From: Actinomycetes bacterium
GTDB lineage: Bacteria > Actinomycetota > Acidimicrobiia > Acidimicrobiales > Palsa-688
Assembly (NCBI GenBank): GCA_021816565.1
Contig: JAKAXN010000104.1
Coordinates: 1-12,195, forward strand
Reading direction: 5' to 3'
DNA: 12,195 nt
Position numbers and translations under genes: made by a program. Below the pieces are notes generated by a model. The model ran no database searches, was not told where the DNA came from, and saw only the letters and a program-made list of their open reading frames with translations. Every line of letters starts with the position of its first letter. Within the stretch, counting starts at the first letter, position 1. Below are positions 1-7,696 of the stretch, one piece after another.

Positions 1-2258
1 ATCCGGTACTCGGCGTCATAGCCGCCGCAGGTGTCGAGTGACTGCTGGAGCACGTCCCGGACCCGGTCGCGATCGGCGGGGTGCAGCCGGTCGTAGAAGT
101 CCTCGATGGACAACTCGAACCGGCTCCGGTCCAACCCGAACATGTCGAGCAGCCGGTCGTCCCAGACCAGCCGCCCGGTGACCAGGTCCCAGTCGAAGGT
201 CCCGATGCCCCCCGCCCCGAGGGCCAGATCGAGCACGACCCGTTCGGCGGGCTGGCGCTGCCCGCTGCGCAGCTCGGCGATGTCGAGGGCGATGGCGGCC
301 CGGGCCGCCAGCCCCGTGAGCACCTCGGTGGCGTCGTCGCCCACCTGCCGGCCGTCGCCGAAGAATGTGACGGCGATGACCCCGACCCGACGGCCCCGCA
401 GCTCGATCGGGACGCAGAGGCCGCTGGCCCGGGACCAGTCGGCCCCGAGGGCGGAGAAGTCGACCTGCGGGTACAGCGCTTCGAGCAGAGATCCCACCTC
501 GGGGCCGATCCTCTCGGGCCGGCCGGTCCGCAGGACCCGGTTGTGGGGCACGTCCGAGTCGCCGGGGACGACCTGGCCGGCACCCCCTCCGGGGACCGGG
601 CCGGCCAGGCTGCAGGCCGCCACCGCCGCCCGGCGCAGCACCTGCCCGTCCAGCACGTACACCGCGCACCAGTCGGCGAAGCGGGGCACGGCGTGGGCCA
701 CCAGCCGCTCCAGCACGTCGGCCGGGCCTTCGGCCGAGACCAGGACCCCGAGGGCGTCGGCCAGGAACGTGAGGGCCTGTCGCTGCCGCTCCTGGCGCTC
801 GGCCAGTTCGGCCCGGCGCAGGGCCTGGGCCAGGACGTCGGCCAGGGACTCCACCACGGCGAACTCGTCGTCGTCGGACAGCTCCCCTCCGTCGAAGGTC
901 AGCGACAGCACCCCGAGGGTCCGCTCGGCGACGGTCAGGGGGACCACGTGGCCGCTCCGGCCGGCCGGGTACTGGCCGTGCAACCGGGGATCGAAATGCA
1001 CGAACTGGTTGATCGAGCGGAGGAACTGCGGGCGGCCGGTGCGCACCGCCCGGGCACCCGGCAGGTCGGCCTCTATGGAGTACTCGGACTGCGGCTCGGG
1101 AGCCGTCCGATCCCGGCTGCGCCACGCCACCGACCGCAGGACGCCGTCGTCGCCGATCATCCTGACCCGGGCGGTCTCCACCCCGAGGAACCGGACCGCA
1201 TTGTCCACCACGATTCTCGCCATGTCGGCAACCGTGGCGGCCTCCACCAACTGGGCTGTCACCGTCTGGAGCAGGCTGAGACGGTTGGAGACGTCGGCCT
1301 TCTCCTCCAGCCGGCCCACCTCCTCGGCCAGGACGACCTGGAAGGACCGGGCCGGCGCCGGGGATCCGCCCCGGGCCAGCACCCGCAGCTGGTCGACCAG
1401 CGACCGCACGTACCACTGCCGGAACAGCCGGTGCACCCGGGGCGGGGCCAGGGTGAGCAGGTCGGAGGCCCGGGCGTAACGGTCCGCCTGGTCGAGGGCG
1501 GCCAGGTACCGCTCCCCCGCGTCGGCCACCTCCGGTGCCAGATGCAACTCCAGGTCGGTCAGCTCTTCCCCCCGGGCCGCCGCCGTGGCGGCCTGGCGCT
1601 TGATCTCCGCCCGGGCGGCGGCGAAGTCGACGGTGACGGTCTGGACCAGGGCTTCCAGGTCGGGGGGGAGGGCCTTGCCGCGGACCGCCTCGCCCTCCCT
1701 GAGCAGGGTGAGCTCCCGGACCACGTTGTCGATGTGCGACTTGGCCGACAGCAGCAGCTCCGTGGAGACGGCCCCCAGCCGCACCGTGCAGGTGACCGGC
1801 GTGTCGTCCTCGTCGGACCATGCGGCCAACAGCGCCTCGATGTCCTGGTCGGCCCGGCCGGGAGGGCGGGCGGAGCCACCCCCGAGCTCGGCCCACACCA
1901 CCTTGCCGCCGGCCGGGGCCGGGTCCACCCCCCATGCTGCGGACAGGGCCGCGACCATGGCCAGCCCCCGGCCGGTCATGGCCTCGGTGTTGCGCCGGAG
2001 GAGGATGGGGGCTTCCCGGCCCTGGTCGTGGACCTCCACCCGCAGCCGGTCGGACGCCAGCAGCCGGACCTCGATCGGCGGGTCGCCGTGCAGGGTCGCG
2101 TTGGTGACCAGCTCGCTCACCACCAGCTCGGCGTCGTAGGCGACCTCCTCCCACCTCCCGGTCAGAGCGGTCCGGGCCAGGTGCCGGGCCCGCGGCACCG
2201 CGTCCGACTCCCGCCCCAGCTTCAACTCCGCCACCCTCCGGTAGCCCGCTCCCGCCAT
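1..2258 (-). CDS. RsbW-like ATPase / GAF / GAF / PAS multisensor regulator (partial, C-terminus outside window)
   Basis: The minus-strand frame stays open from ATG 2258 (in-frame GTG at 2261) to the left edge, 752 codons with no stop. An in-frame TGA upstream near 2325 leaves no other start. Residues about 20-125 are a GHKL/HATPase domain of the RsbW/SpoIIAB type: N-box SELVTNATLHG (48-58), G1 box HDQG (77-80), G2 box GRGLAMV (96-102). Residues about 140-320 are helical and unrecognised. GAF-like domains follow at about 326-470 and 490-660, then a PAS domain from about 680 (GTFDWDLVTG, then a RLHPADRDRVRDVL stretch). In actinomycetes such proteins often end in a SpoIIE/PP2C phosphatase, which would lie beyond the edge; this is inference. 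It would then be a partner-switching regulator of a sigma factor, acting through an anti-sigma antagonist. The Shine-Dalgarno is weak (GGCGGG). It lies 112 bp downstream of the oxidoreductase on the same strand. Confidence 0.85.
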   Translation of the reverse strand, partial: MAGAGYRRVAELKLGRESDAVPRARHLARTALTGRWEEVAYDAELVVSELVTNATLHGDPPIEVRLLASDRLRVEVHDQGREAPILLRRNTEAMTGRGLAMVAALSAAWGVDPAPAGGKVVWAELGGGSARPPGRADQDIEALLAAWSDEDDTPVTCTVRLGAVSTELLLSAKSHIDNVVRELTLLREGEAVRGKALPPDLEALVQTVTVDFAAARAEIKRQAATAAARGEELTDLELHLAPEVADAGERYLAALDQADRYARASDLLTLAPPRVHRLFRQWYVRSLVDQLRVLARGGSPAPARSFQVVLAEEVGRLEEKADVSNRLSLLQTVTAQLVEAATVADMARIVVDNAVRFLGVETARVRMIGDDGVLRSVAWRSRDRTAPEPQSEYSIEADLPGARAVRTGRPQFLRSINQFVHFDPRLHGQYPAGRSGHVVPLTVAERTLGVLSLTFDGGELSDDDEFAVVESLADVLAQALRRAELAERQERQRQALTFLADALGVLVSAEGPADVLERLVAHAVPRFADWCAVYVLDGQVLRRAAVAACSLAGPVPGGGAGQVVPGDSDVPHNRVLRTGRPERIGPEVGSLLEALYPQVDFSALGADWSRASGLCVPIELRGRRVGVIAVTFFGDGRQVGDDATEVLTGLAARAAIALDIAELRSGQRQPAERVVLDLALGAGGIGTFDWDLVTGRLVWDDRLLDMFGLDRSRFELSIEDFYDRLHPADRDRVRDVLQQSLDTCGGYDAEYR

Positions 2259-2335
2259 CACCGCCCGCCGATCAGATCCGGGTCGCGCCGGGAGGCGGCT
2301 TCTCGGTATGGCCGGCCGGGCATCTCACGGGGCCT

Positions 2336-2341
2336 ACAGTA
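2336..2341 (-). promoter_or_regulatory. possible -10 element TACTGT for the multisensor gene
   Basis: The hexamer TACTGT on the minus strand fits the actinobacterial TANNNT -10 pattern. It lies in the 112-bp gap between the oxidoreductase stop and the multisensor start, about 78 nt before the ATG. No convincing -35 is seen at 16-19 bp, so read-through from the upstream gene is equally possible. Confidence 0.2.
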
Positions 2342-2370
2342 CCCACCGGTCCCGGCCCCACCACCATCTG

Positions 2371-3411
2371 CTACCCCGAGGTGGCGGCCCGGATCTCGGC
2401 GGCCACCCGTCCCCACCGGGTGAGGGTGGCCGGGTCCCGGTCGATCGAGGCCATGGCCAGGTACATGACCAGGCGGGAGGCCGTCCCCCGGTAGCGCTCG
2501 AGCAGCGCCGCCGCCATGTCACTCCAGGTTGCGACCACGGCGAAGTGCCCGAGCATCTCGTCGCTGATGGTGGCGGCGAAGCCGGCCATGTCCCCGGCCT
2601 TCATCGCCTCGTTGAGCCGGGCGGAGGTGCCCTCGAAGCCGAGATCGTCGAATTGGAAGGCGTAGTTGCGGGTGGAGCCGTAGAAGGCGATCTGGCGGCG
2701 GGCCATCTCGAGGAGCGGGGCCCGCTCCTCGGCGCTGTCGCCGGGCACGGCGAAGACCGGCACTATCAGCTCCACCTCAGTGGGCGGCCGGCCGGCCCGG
2801 GACGCCCCCTCCGCCACGGCGGGCAGCAGGCGCTGCTTCAGGTAGTGGACCGAGTGCAGCGGGTGCACGTGGATCCCGTCGGCGACCTCCCCGGCCATGC
2901 GGCACATCCACGGGCCCACGGCGGACACGTCGACCTTGATGTCGCCGTGGCCGTGCCGCTCGGGAGCCCAGGCTTCGGGCAGGAGGCTCAGGTTGTAGTA
3001 GGGCCCGGTGTGGCCGAGCTTCTCCTCTCCCCGGAAAGCCCGCAGGCAGGCCTGGACCGCTTCGAGGTAGTCCCGCATGCGCGGCCCGGGAGGATCGAAC
3101 GGGGCGCCGTAGCGGCGCTCCACGTGGGCCTTCACCTGGCTGCCGAGCCCCAGCCGGAACCGTCCCCCGGTGTTGCCGGCCAGCTCCCAGGCCAGGCTGG
3201 CGGAGATCATCGGGCTGCGCGGGAAGGCCACGGCGATGCCGGTGCTGAAAGACAGTGACGGCGCCGCCTGGGCGGCGGCGGCGATGGACATCCAGGGCGT
3301 CTGCGACGTCTCGGTGAAGAGCATCCCGGAGAACCCGGCTCCCTCCACGGCCCCGGCCAGCTCGGCGGTCGCGGCCCACGACCGGGGGGACACCATCACG
3401 TCGATTTCCAA
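2371..3411 (-). CDS. LLM-class F420-dependent oxidoreductase, TIGR03617 (MSMEG_2256-like) family
   Basis: A 346-residue luciferase-like TIM-barrel oxidoreductase, probably using F420 as hydride carrier. Substrate unknown, cytoplasmic. Features recalled from the TIGR03617 family are visible: N-terminal MEIDVMVSPRSW, then GIAVAFPRSPM, GGRFRLGLGSQVKAHVERR, the MRDYLEAVQA helix, AGEVADGIHVHP and RRQIAFYGSTRNY. The start chosen is TTG 3411, because a clean GGGGAGG lies 6 nt upstream and the family normally begins with a K/E-I-D strand. The first ATG (3396) and a GTG (3399) would cut into that strand and sit too far from the Shine-Dalgarno. The frame is open further upstream to 3732, but that part is antisense to the proline repeat ORF and reads as low-complexity Arg/Gly. 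The gene is divergent from the ftsH locus. Family call is firm; F420 rather than FMN use is inferred from family membership. Confidence 0.9.
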   Translation of the reverse strand: MEIDVMVSPRSWAATAELAGAVEGAGFSGMLFTETSQTPWMSIAAAAQAAPSLSFSTGIAVAFPRSPMISASLAWELAGNTGGRFRLGLGSQVKAHVERRYGAPFDPPGPRMRDYLEAVQACLRAFRGEEKLGHTGPYYNLSLLPEAWAPERHGHGDIKVDVSAVGPWMCRMAGEVADGIHVHPLHSVHYLKQRLLPAVAEGASRAGRPPTEVELIVPVFAVPGDSAEERAPLLEMARRQIAFYGSTRNYAFQFDDLGFEGTSARLNEAMKAGDMAGFAATISDEMLGHFAVVATWSDMAAALLERYRGTASRLVMYLAMASIDRDPATLTRWGRVAAEIRAATSG

Positions 3412-3417
3412 GATCTT

Positions 3418-3424
3418 CCTCCCC
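3418..3424 (-). promoter_or_regulatory. Shine-Dalgarno GGGGAGG that fixes the TTG start at 3411
   Basis: On the minus strand GGGGAGG is followed by AAGATC (6 nt) and then TTG. This spacing is right for TTG 3411 and too long (over 18 nt) for GTG 3399 or ATG 3396, so it decides the start. A small GC hairpin (GGCCCC, 3-nt loop, GGGGCC; 3430-3444) lies just upstream and may be chance in this GC-rich sequence. Confidence 0.7.
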
Positions 3425-3564
3425 TGCCCGGCCCCGGCGGGGCCCGGCCCCCACATCCTGCCCGACCGGCCGGCGCCGGCGCCCACCCGGAACGCCGGTC
3501 CGGGTGGCCGGGCGGGGACCTTGGCCCCTATCGGTTCCCGACGCCGGACCGATTCGATGGAGCC

Positions 3565-3780
3565 ATGCCCAGATCGGGTGCCGCCCCGGAGGGCAGCCCC
3601 AGCCCGCCGCAACCCGTTCCCCCGCCGGAACCCCTGCCCCCGCCGGAACCCCTCCCTCCGCCGGAGCCCCTGCCCCCGCCGGAGCCCCTGCCCCCGCCGG
3701 ATCCGGAGCCCTACCCGGTGCCGCCGCCGCAACCGCTGCCGGAGCCGCCGCGGATTCCCCGAACGCCGGACGCCCCGTGA
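3565..3780 (+). CDS. small proline-rich ORF (PPPEPL repeats) overlapping the ftsH start
   Basis: A 71-codon ORF, ATG 3565 to TGA 3780, in a different frame from ftsH. It encodes a short head (MPRSGAAPEGSPSPPQPV), four PPPEPL units, PPPDPEPYPVPPPQPLPEPP and a tail ending PRTPDAP. There is no signal peptide or membrane segment. Its TGA shares three bases with the ftsH GTG (GTGA overlap), the usual layout for translational coupling. Third-position GC here is about 86% (10 of 71 codons end in A/T, my count). The ftsH frame over the same bases has about 70%, with many GGA, CCT and GCA codons. A GGAG sits only 2 nt before the ATG, and TTCGAT occupies -12 to -7, so initiation could be weak or leaderless. 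Function unknown. Alternatively these bases encode an Ala/Pro/Gly-rich N-terminal extension of FtsH from GTG 3504, and this ORF is not translated. Confidence 0.45.
   Translation: MPRSGAAPEGSPSPPQPVPPPEPLPPPEPLPPPEPLPPPEPLPPPDPEPYPVPPPQPLPEPPRIPRTPDAP
3619..3706 (+). repeat. 18-bp tandem repeat, about five copies
   Basis: The core CCGCCGGA recurs at 3622, 3640, 3658, 3676 and 3694, exactly 18 bp apart, with near-identical sequence between. One unit is six codons, so gain or loss of copies keeps every frame open. It reads as PPPEPL in the small ORF frame and as Ala/Pro/Gly-rich sequence in the ftsH frame. Confidence 0.9.
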
Positions 3781-5714
3781 ACTACCCCCCCGACCGTCCC
3801 GACCGCGACCACCCCGGGTCGGCGGGCTCGGACCGGCCGGCCCGCTCCACCCGCTCGAAGGTCCTGCTGGCCGCCCTGCTGGCCGCCTTCATCGGCCTCC
3901 TGGTCACCGTGGCGGTCGTGGCCGAGCCGCCGGCCACCACGCCCACCCTCTCCTACTCCACCTTCCTCACCCGGGTGGCCGACAACGAGGTGAGCTCGGT
4001 CCAGATCGCGCAGTCCTCGGGCAAGATCGACGGCACCTTCACCGACTCCTCCAAGTTCACCAGCCAGGGGCCGGCCGGCGGCCTGCCCAGCGCCGACGTG
4101 GACCTCCTCAACAGCCACGACGTGCAGCGCACCTACGTGGCGGCCACCAAGAGCGTCTGGCCCTCTCTGCTCGGCTGGGGGGTGCTCATCGCCCTGGTCA
4201 TCGCGGTGATGGTGTGGTTCTCCCGGCGCACCCAGAGCCAGATGACCGGGCTGAACACCTGGTCGAGGAGCAAGGCCAAGGTCCACATCACGGAGAAACC
4301 GACCACGACCTTCGCTGACGTGGCCGGATACGACGGGGTGAAGCTGGAGATCCGCGAGCTGGTCGACTTCCTCAAGAACCCGACCCGGTTCCGCAGCATC
4401 GGCGCCCGGACCCCGAAAGGGGTGCTCCTGGTCGGGCCGCCCGGTACCGGCAAGACCCTGGTGGCCCGGGCGGTGGCCGGCGAGGCCGGCGTGCCCTTCA
4501 TCACCATCACCGGTTCGGAGTTCATGGAGATGTTCGTGGGGGTGGGGGCGGCCCGGGTGCGGGACCTGTTCGACACCGCCCGCCAGAACAAGCCGTCCAT
4601 CGTCTTCGTGGACGAGATCGACGCCATCGGCCGCAAGCGGGGGGCCGGCCTCGGTGGGGGTCACGACGAGCGGGAGCAGACCCTCAACCAGCTGTTGTCG
4701 GAGATGGACGGCTTCGAGGCGGCAGAGGGCATAGTGGTCCTGGCGGCGACCAACCGGCCGGACATCCTGGACCCGGCCCTGCTGCGGGCCGGCCGCTTCG
4801 ACCGTCAGGTCGTGATACCGCTGCCCACCCTCGACGAGCGCCTGGCGGTCCTCCAGGTCCACAGTCGGGACAAGAAGACCGGGCCGGACGTGGATCTGGC
4901 CACGCTGGCCCGGGGAACCCCGGGCATGAGCGGCGCGGACCTGGAGAACCTGATGAACGAGGCCGCGCTGATCGCGGTGCGGCGCAGCAGCCAGGAGATC
5001 AGCAACGCCGACCTGGAGGCGGCCCGGGACCGGGTGCTGCTGGGACTTCGCCGCACCTCCCTGGCCCTGACCCGCGAGGAGAAGCGGATCGTCGCCCACC
5101 ACGAGGCCGGCCACGCGGTGCTGGCCGAGCTCCTGCCCAACGCCGACCCGGTCCACAAGGTGACCATCCTCCCGACCGGCATGGCCCTCGGGGCCACCCA
5201 GCAGCTCCCCGTCGAGGAGCGCCAGCTGCAGCAGCGCCCGTTCCTCGACGACGCCCTGGCCGTGCGCCTCGGGGGCCGGGCGGCCGAGGAGCTGGTCTTC
5301 GGTGTGCCGTCCACCGGGGCGCAGGACGACCTGGCCGCAGCGACCGAGCTGGCCGGGCGGATGGTGCGCGAGTGGGGCATGTCGGAGGCCATCGGCCAGA
5401 TGGCCTGGGGGCCGCGGGGCCCGGTGTTCCTCGGCGAGGAGCTGATCCACACCCGCGACTACTCCGACGAGACGGCCCGGGTGATCGACCAGGAGGTGGC
5501 GCGGATCCTGGCCGAGCAGGGGTCCCGGGCCCGGGCGGTGCTCAGCAGCCACCGGGCCAGCCTGGAGGCGGTGGCCGCCGCTCTGGCCGCCAGGGAAACC
5601 CTGGAGGGATCGGAGGTCCGGCGCCTGGTGCAGGAGAACCTCGGCCAGAACCACGACGGCTCCGATCCCCGCCGAGCCGACCCGACCGGTGTCAACTCGG
5701 GGAGCCGGCCGTAG
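3777..5714 (+). CDS. ftsH: ATP-dependent zinc metalloprotease FtsH
   Basis: Membrane-bound AAA+ protease that unfolds and degrades membrane and cytosolic proteins as a hexamer. From GTG 3777 it is 645 residues, normal for FtsH. TM1 is about 29-49, an extracytoplasmic segment follows, and TM2 is about 127-148. The AAA module has Walker A GPPGTGKT (220-227), pore loop FVGVG (253-257), Walker B IVFVDEID (275-282) and an SRH with LLRAGRFDR holding both arginine fingers (R337, R340). The protease has HEAGH (442-446) and a third zinc ligand in TGAQDDL (D518 by alignment). All key residues are present. The loop [11 protein letters not shown] departs a little from the usual RxRALGxTxxLP form. The GTG overlaps the TGA of the proline-rich ORF. 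No strong Shine-Dalgarno precedes it (only CCGGA), which fits coupled initiation. An in-frame GTG at 3504 would add 91 low-complexity residues; I consider it less likely. It may be a second, divergent ftsH paralogue of the organism (inference). Confidence 0.95.
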   Translation: MNYPPDRPDRDHPGSAGSDRPARSTRSKVLLAALLAAFIGLLVTVAVVAEPPATTPTLSYSTFLTRVADNEVSSVQIAQSSGKIDGTFTDSSKFTSQGPAGGLPSADVDLLNSHDVQRTYVAATKSVWPSLLGWGVLIALVIAVMVWFSRRTQSQMTGLNTWSRSKAKVHITEKPTTTFADVAGYDGVKLEIRELVDFLKNPTRFRSIGARTPKGVLLVGPPGTGKTLVARAVAGEAGVPFITITGSEFMEMFVGVGAARVRDLFDTARQNKPSIVFVDEIDAIGRKRGAGLGGGHDEREQTLNQLLSEMDGFEAAEGIVVLAATNRPDILDPALLRAGRFDRQVVIPLPTLDERLAVLQVHSRDKKTGPDVDLATLARGTPGMSGADLENLMNEAALIAVRRSSQEISNADLEAARDRVLLGLRRTSLALTREEKRIVAHHEAGHAVLAELLPNADPVHKVTILPTGMALGATQQLPVEERQLQQRPFLDDALAVRLGGRAAEELVFGVPSTGAQDDLAAATELAGRMVREWGMSEAIGQMAWGPRGPVFLGEELIHTRDYSDETARVIDQEVARILAEQGSRARAVLSSHRASLEAVAAALAARETLEGSEVRRLVQENLGQNHDGSDPRRADPTGVNSGSRP

Positions 5715-5727
5715 CCGGTCGGACCGG
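5715..5727. terminator. small palindromic hairpin between convergent ftsH and VC0807-like genes
   Basis: CCGGTC, one base, GACCGG starts directly after the ftsH TAG and lies in the 18-bp gap before the convergent gene's stop. It could act on both strands, but it has no T tract and the loop would have to open to at least 3 nt, leaving a 5-bp stem. Weak evidence. Confidence 0.25.
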
Positions 5728-5732
5728 TGCGC

Positions 5733-6419
5733 TCAGGCCGGTGCGGCCACGCCCGCCCGGCGCTTCCCCGGGCGGAGGCCACCGGGCCAGAGGAACGGCA
5801 GGGCCACGGCCGCGGTCAGGGCGAACACCGCCGAGGAGATCATCGGGTGGAGGGCGGCGTAGACCGTCGGGGACATCCGGGCCACGAGGAACAGCGACAG
5901 GGCGGACACCCCCATCTGCTCCAGGCCGTAGGCGATCGTCCCCCGCCGGAGCGTCCGGCGCCACCGGGGGTGCTCGGGATCCACCACGCTGGGCGGGACC
6001 AGCTCGGCGAACATCCGGGTCACGAGGGGCACGGACGTGAACGCCGACGTCACGTAGGCCGCCCCGGTGACGGCCGTGATCACCGCCGGGGCTACGAAGT
6101 ACATGCGGGCCGAGTGCAGAGCCAGGGCCAGCGAGCCCCGGGCCACCAGGCCCACCAGACCGACCAGCAGGATCCCGGAGCAGGGCTGGCCCCGCACCAC
6201 CCGGCAGGCCTGCGCCACCGCGTTCCACGCCAGGGCCAGGACCACACCACCGACCAACCCCCACAGGTGCCGGCCCTCGATGAAGCACACCGCCGGGCCC
6301 ACCGCCGACACCAGCAGGTTGGGCACGGCCCTACGGGACAGACGGCCCAGAGAGGCGGCGGAGCTCCGGCGGGGCCGGCCGGGGGCGTCACAGGCGTGAC
6401 GGTCGGTGGAGCAAACCAT
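5733..6419 (-). CDS. VC0807-like integral membrane protein
   Basis: A 228-residue protein with about six hydrophobic segments: near 32-50 (NLLVSAVGPAVCFIEGR), then GLVGGVVLALAWNAVAQAC, GILLVGLVGLVARGSLALAL, YFVAPAVITAVTGAAYVTSA, YGLEQMGVSALSLFLVARM and SSAVFALTAAVALPFLWP. The first four segments, with a polar WNA in TM2 and an RG break in TM3, resemble the VC0807 family of bacterial membrane proteins of unknown role. The match is by eye, so moderate. The start ATG 6419 has only a weak GGTGGG upstream; a later start near residue 20-30 is possible because the first 30 residues are Arg/Ser/Ala-rich. It lies 47 bp after the MFS stop on the same strand, so the pair is probably co-transcribed and the exporter leader would control both. 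Confidence 0.7.
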   Translation of the reverse strand: MVCSTDRHACDAPGRPRRSSAASLGRLSRRAVPNLLVSAVGPAVCFIEGRHLWGLVGGVVLALAWNAVAQACRVVRGQPCSGILLVGLVGLVARGSLALALHSARMYFVAPAVITAVTGAAYVTSAFTSVPLVTRMFAELVPPSVVDPEHPRWRRTLRRGTIAYGLEQMGVSALSLFLVARMSPTVYAALHPMISSAVFALTAAVALPFLWPGGLRPGKRRAGVAAPA

Positions 6420-6466
6420 CCCGGCCCACCGTAACGAACCACCGGTACGCCGGCGCCCGGGGGCGG

Positions 6467-7681
6467 TTACGGCTCGGCAAAATCTTGGGAAACGACCGCC
6501 GGGGCCAGCAGGCGGGCCCCCATGACCGCCAGCACCACGGCCTGCAGGCCGGCCGCCACGACCATCACCCCCCTGATCCCGACGACCGGGGCCAGGAGCC
6601 CACCGACCAGCCCGCCGAGCGGCAGGGCGCCGAGCACCAGCACCTGAAAAGCGCTGGCGGCCCGCCCCTGCATCCCCGGGCCGGCCGCCGACTGGCGCAC
6701 GCTGCGGACCGACGTGTTGCCCACCAGGACGGCGGCCGTCTCGGCGGTCAGGGCGATCACCGCGACCAGCGCGGAGTGGGCCGCCGCCATGGTCAGGTAC
6801 CCGGCCACCGCCACCGCTCCGGCCCCGACGATGCACCACCCCCCGCCGATGCGGCGGTTGAGACGGCCGGCGGCCAGGGCGCCGATCACATTGCCGCTGC
6901 CGGCCACCGCCAGGAACAGCCCGTACCCGCCGGGGCTCAGGTGCAGCGGTCCGGTGGCGTAGAGCGCCATGACCCCGAAGACCATGGCCTGGCAGTAGGC
7001 CAGGCACCCGATGACCACGACCAGGCTGCGCAGGAGCCGGTCGCCGGCGAGCCACCTGATCCCGGCCCCCACGTCGGACAGGAGGGAGGTGTCGGCGCGG
7101 CGCTTCTCCCCGGGGGGGACGGCGTAGGCCATCAGACCAGCCGAAGCGACGAAGCTGACGGCGTCGCAGAGGAACGGCAGGGCCGCGGCGGCGGCGAAGG
7201 CCGCTCCCCCCGCCGCCTGCCCGAGCAGCTCCTCCCCGCTGAGCTCGGCGGTGAGCAACCGGGCGTTGGCCCCCACCAGGTCGTCCTCTGCGACCAGGGC
7301 GGGCAGGCAGGCGGCGGAGATGACGTCGAGGGCGACGGTCAGCCCACCCAGGAGGAACGCCGCCAGGTAGATCCCCGCCAGCGACTCGTGACCGGTGATC
7401 ACCGCCGCCCCGAACCCGGCCATGGTCGCAGCCCGCAGTCCCTCCACCGCCATCACCAGGCGCCTCCGGTCCACCCGGTCCACCAGGGCCCCCACCGGCA
7501 ACGCCACCAGGAGCGCCGCCAGCCGGCCGGCCACCGCCACCCCGGCGACGGAGAGGGGGTTTCGGGTCAGCGTCAGGGCGAGCAGCGGAAAGGCCACCAG
7601 GACCATGCCGTCGCCCACCGACGACACGCCGGTGGCCAGCCACAGCGCCCGGAAACGGCCACGTCGACTATTCGGTTGCAA
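6467..7681 (-). CDS. MFS exporter (drug-efflux / MFS_3-EntS-like type)
   Basis: A 404-residue major facilitator protein with about 12 hydrophobic segments. The N-terminus (RRGRFRALWLATGVSSVGDG) and motif A after TM2 (GALVDRVDRRR, 64-74) are typical of 12-TM proton-driven exporters of small molecules. Substrate cannot be read from sequence. Start chosen is TTG 7681: the leader gives GGGGAGAAGGGGCA directly before it (GGAG 8 nt from the TTG), and MFS proteins of this type begin a few residues before the first helix. The alternative GTG at 7735 would add 18 residues, has no Shine-Dalgarno, and would start inside the loop of the terminator hairpin, so I reject it. Its leader carries a uORF and a terminator, suggesting inducible expression by attenuation, as known for several antibiotic-resistance transporters. 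Confidence 0.9.
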   Translation of the reverse strand: MQPNSRRGRFRALWLATGVSSVGDGMVLVAFPLLALTLTRNPLSVAGVAVAGRLAALLVALPVGALVDRVDRRRLVMAVEGLRAATMAGFGAAVITGHESLAGIYLAAFLLGGLTVALDVISAACLPALVAEDDLVGANARLLTAELSGEELLGQAAGGAAFAAAAALPFLCDAVSFVASAGLMAYAVPPGEKRRADTSLLSDVGAGIRWLAGDRLLRSLVVVIGCLAYCQAMVFGVMALYATGPLHLSPGGYGLFLAVAGSGNVIGALAAGRLNRRIGGGWCIVGAGAVAVAGYLTMAAAHSALVAVIALTAETAAVLVGNTSVRSVRQSAAGPGMQGRAASAFQVLVLGALPLGGLVGGLLAPVVGIRGVMVVAAGLQAVVLAVMGARLLAPAVVSQDFAEP

Positions 7682-7683
7682 TG

Positions 7684-7695
7684 CCCCTTCTCCCC
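7684..7695 (-). promoter_or_regulatory. Shine-Dalgarno region of the MFS gene
   Basis: On the minus strand GGGGAGAAGGGG precedes CA and TTG 7681; the GGAG core (7693-7690) is 8 nt from the start. It follows directly after the T tract of the terminator, so a terminated transcript would lack it. It supports the TTG start over GTG 7735. Confidence 0.6.
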
Positions 7696-7696
7696 G

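Noticed and set aside
16..2154. Long minus-strand frame of Arg/Gly/Pro-rich protein, and long plus-strand frames at 81-2423 and 106-1479
   Set aside because: Shadow frames of the multisensor gene. Only the frame starting at 2258 gives recognisable ATPase, GAF and PAS motifs.
3412..3732. N-terminal extension of the minus-strand LLM oxidoreductase with repeated RRGQG-like residues
   Set aside because: It is antisense to the 18-bp repeat, and the TTG at 3411 has an ideal Shine-Dalgarno and family-typical N-terminus.
6387..6402. CGTCAC-AGGC-GTGACG inverted repeat near the start of the VC0807-like gene
   Set aside because: Short (6-bp arms), inside coding sequence, with no partner copy in the window; not enough to call an operator.
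6420..6466. Possible terminator between MFS and VC0807-like genes (GTAAC...GTTAC arms)
   Set aside because: Only a 5-bp outer stem with a long GC-rich interior and no T tract; chance pairing is likely and the genes look co-transcribed.
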